Shown here piece by piece: positions 5,204 to 6,653 of a stretch of DNA of 6,653 nucleotides. Each line of letters begins with the position of its first letter. Positions within the stretch are counted from its first letter, which is position 1. A model generated the notes under the pieces. That model worked only from the letters and a program-made list of their open reading frames with translations, was not told where the DNA came from and searched no databases. Source of the stretch: Acidobacteriota bacterium (lineage in GTDB: Bacteria; Acidobacteriota; Vicinamibacteria; Vicinamibacterales; Fen-181); assembly GCA_003157675.1 (NCBI GenBank), contig PMKG01000086.1:774-7426 (forward strand), read 5' to 3'. The position numbers were made by a program, and so were the translations under genes.

Positions 5204-6653
5204 CTAGCGACTTGCGGTCTTGCTCCCCTTGGCCTTCCGCAGCATGAGGAGACGGTCGGCCTCCGGGAACAGCTTCATCGCGAACTGCGCCTGCGGGTCG
5301 ATGGCCAGCAGGCTCCGGCGCGCCTCGGACAGGCCGAACAGGGCCATGTCGACCTCGTAGTGGATCATGGCGCGGATGAAATCGGTGTCCTTGGCGAACG
5401 CCGCCGGGTCCACCTTGACCTTCTGCGAGACCAGGAACGTCTTGAACTCGTCGAGCATCGGACCGTCGACCACGAAGCCGCGCGCGACGCGATGCTGGTC
5501 GGGACGCGGCGCGATCCGGGTATCGCCCTCGGCGACGAACCGCTCGGCGAAGTTACCGAACGTCTGCCGGGCGTAAATCAACCGTCCGAACTGCGTCGGG
5601 TTGAACCCCTCGACAGGGCCGTCGAGCCGCTCGTCCGGCTCGATGCCGCCGCCGCTGTACACCTTCCGGCCGGCATCGGTGTAACGGAGGTCGGCGGCCG
5701 GGTGCGTTTTCGGCGCCTGATCGCGAAGCGTGTAGCTGAGATAGTCGTCGAACGTCCCGTCCCACGGGCGCTGAATCAGGCGCTTGCTCGGCGTGTAGTA
5801 GCGGGCCGTTGTCAGCGCGAGGCCTGCGTTCTCGCTGATCCGGTAGACCGACTGCACCAGCGCCTTCCCGAATGTCGTCTCCCCGACGATGAGGGCGCGG
5901 TCGTGATCCTGGAGCGCGCCGCTGACGATTTCCGACGCGCTGGCGCTGCTGCGGTTGACGAGGACGATGAGCGGGATCTCGGTGTAGGCGCTGCTCTCGG
6001 TGGCGAAGTAGTCCTGGTCGGAGTTCGGCACCCGGCCGCGTGTGTACACGATCATCGAGCCCTGAGGCAGGAAGCGGTTGGCCACCTTGATCGCCTGGTC
6101 CAGCGGGCCGCCGGGGTTGCCCCTGAGATCGAACACCAGGCGCTTCATGCCTTTCGCGGTGAGTTCGCCGAGCGCCACGCCCAGGTCGTGATCGGTGTTC
6201 TCGGCAAACTCCTGCGCGCGGACGTAACCGGTCTGGGCGTCGACCATGAACGCGGCCGTGATGGACGGGATGGTGATCTCGTCGCGGGGCACCTGGATGT
6301 CGATTAGCTTGTCGTAGCCCGGGCGCTTGAGCGCCACCTGCACGAGGGTGCCCTTCGGGCCGCGGAGCAGCTTGACGGCGCGGTCGGACAGCGCGGCCCC
6401 GGCGAGCGGCTTGCCCTGCTCGTCTTTCCACGACCGGACGTCCTGGCCGGCGATGCGCATGATAATGTCGCCGCGCCGGATCCCCTTCTTGTATGCCGGC
6501 GTGCCCTCGAACAGCGACACGACGTTGATATCGAGGTCGACGACCTGGATCGTGATCCCGAGGCCGTAGTAGTGCCCTTCCTGCCGCTCCCGCATCTGCG
6601 CGTAATACTTCGGATCCATGAAGCTCGAATGGGGGTCGAGCGTCTGGAGCATG
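5204..6653 (-). CDS. S41 family carboxyl-terminal processing protease, N-terminus beyond window
   Basis: At least 482 residues are visible (numbered from an internal Met at 6652); the signal peptide and first domain lie beyond the right edge. The visible part starts with LDPHSSFMDPKYY, a motif that normally lies inside these proteins, so this Met is not the true start. A PDZ domain follows at about 28-115 (GLGITI carboxylate loop; KGIRRGDIIMRIAGQDV). The protease domain spans about 125-340, with FDLRGNPGG (174-182), catalytic Ser238 in SSASASEI, and Lys263 in TFGKALVQ; the Ser-Lys spacing of 25 equals that of E. coli Prc and plant D1 protease, and Gln267 is also present. GGGIEPD (334-340) closes the domain. 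A helical tail of about 140 residues follows, longer than in minimal CtpA proteins. Family role: serine/lysine endoprotease outside the cytoplasmic membrane that recognises substrate C-termini through the PDZ domain and degrades or trims them. It appears fully active. The exact subfamily (Prc or CtpA) is not assigned. Confidence 0.95.
   Translation of the reverse strand, partial: MLQTLDPHSSFMDPKYYAQMRERQEGHYYGLGITIQVVDLDINVVSLFEGTPAYKKGIRRGDIIMRIAGQDVRSWKDEQGKPLAGAALSDRAVKLLRGPKGTLVQVALKRPGYDKLIDIQVPRDEITIPSITAAFMVDAQTGYVRAQEFAENTDHDLGVALGELTAKGMKRLVFDLRGNPGGPLDQAIKVANRFLPQGSMIVYTRGRVPNSDQDYFATESSAYTEIPLIVLVNRSSASASEIVSGALQDHDRALIVGETTFGKALVQSVYRISENAGLALTTARYYTPSKRLIQRPWDGTFDDYLSYTLRDQAPKTHPAADLRYTDAGRKVYSGGGIEPDERLDGPVEGFNPTQFGRLIYARQTFGNFAERFVAEGDTRIAPRPDQHRVARGFVVDGPMLDEFKTFLVSQKVKVDPAAFAKDTDFIRAMIHYEVDMALFGLSEARRSLLAIDPQAQFAMKLFPEADRLLMLRKAKGSKTASR

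Noticed and set aside
5174..6307. Open plus-strand frame opposite the S41 protease
   Set aside because: Antisense shadow; the minus-strand protein has an intact catalytic dyad and PDZ domain.

Overview
This is a GC-rich bacterial window (by eye about two-thirds G+C) in which all four genes lie on the minus strand and almost every base is coding. In transcription order, right to left, they are: a periplasmic S41 carboxyl-terminal processing protease (5' end cut off by the window edge), a complete chromosome-segregation ATPase SMC, a small lipoprotein with a DUF4097-type beta-repeat domain, and the first 159 codons of a Ste24/CAAX-type M48 membrane metalloprotease that runs off the left edge. 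A strong AGGAGG ribosome binding site, a lipobox and a standard bacterial SMC point to a diderm-like bacterium. The gene content and the style of the S41 and SMC proteins would suit Acidobacteriota (for example the Vicinamibacter group), but this is an impression and was not tested; other GC-rich phyla remain possible.

Layout. Positions 5204-6653: S41 protease with PDZ domain, an intact Ser/Lys catalytic pair and a helical C-terminal tail. Positions 5047-5203: a 157-base gap, the only sizeable regulatory space. It holds a hairpin just after the protease stop, a plausible sigma-70-type promoter, a second hairpin followed by a T-rich stretch, and a weak ribosome binding site for SMC. Positions 1330-5046: SMC, 1238 residues, with every ATPase motif intact and an unusual acidic, proline/alanine-rich insert of about 53 residues near the C-terminal head. 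Positions 1273-1329: a short gap carrying the AGGAGG site of the next gene. Positions 475-1272: DUF4097 lipoprotein. Positions 1-478: Ste24-like protease, whose GTG start overlaps the lipoprotein stop codon in the sequence GTGA.

How the genes may work together. SMC acts on DNA in the cytoplasm, while its three neighbours are envelope proteins (two proteases and a lipoprotein), so no shared pathway is evident. The clearest functional unit is the lipoprotein and Ste24-like protease, joined by a 4-base overlap that implies co-translation. SMC could be co-transcribed with them, because no terminator is visible in the 57 bases after it. I see no RNA gene, mobile element, CRISPR array or obvious new defence or secretion system. 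The points most worth a second look are the lipoprotein-protease pair, the SMC insert, and the hairpin between the putative SMC promoter and its start codon.
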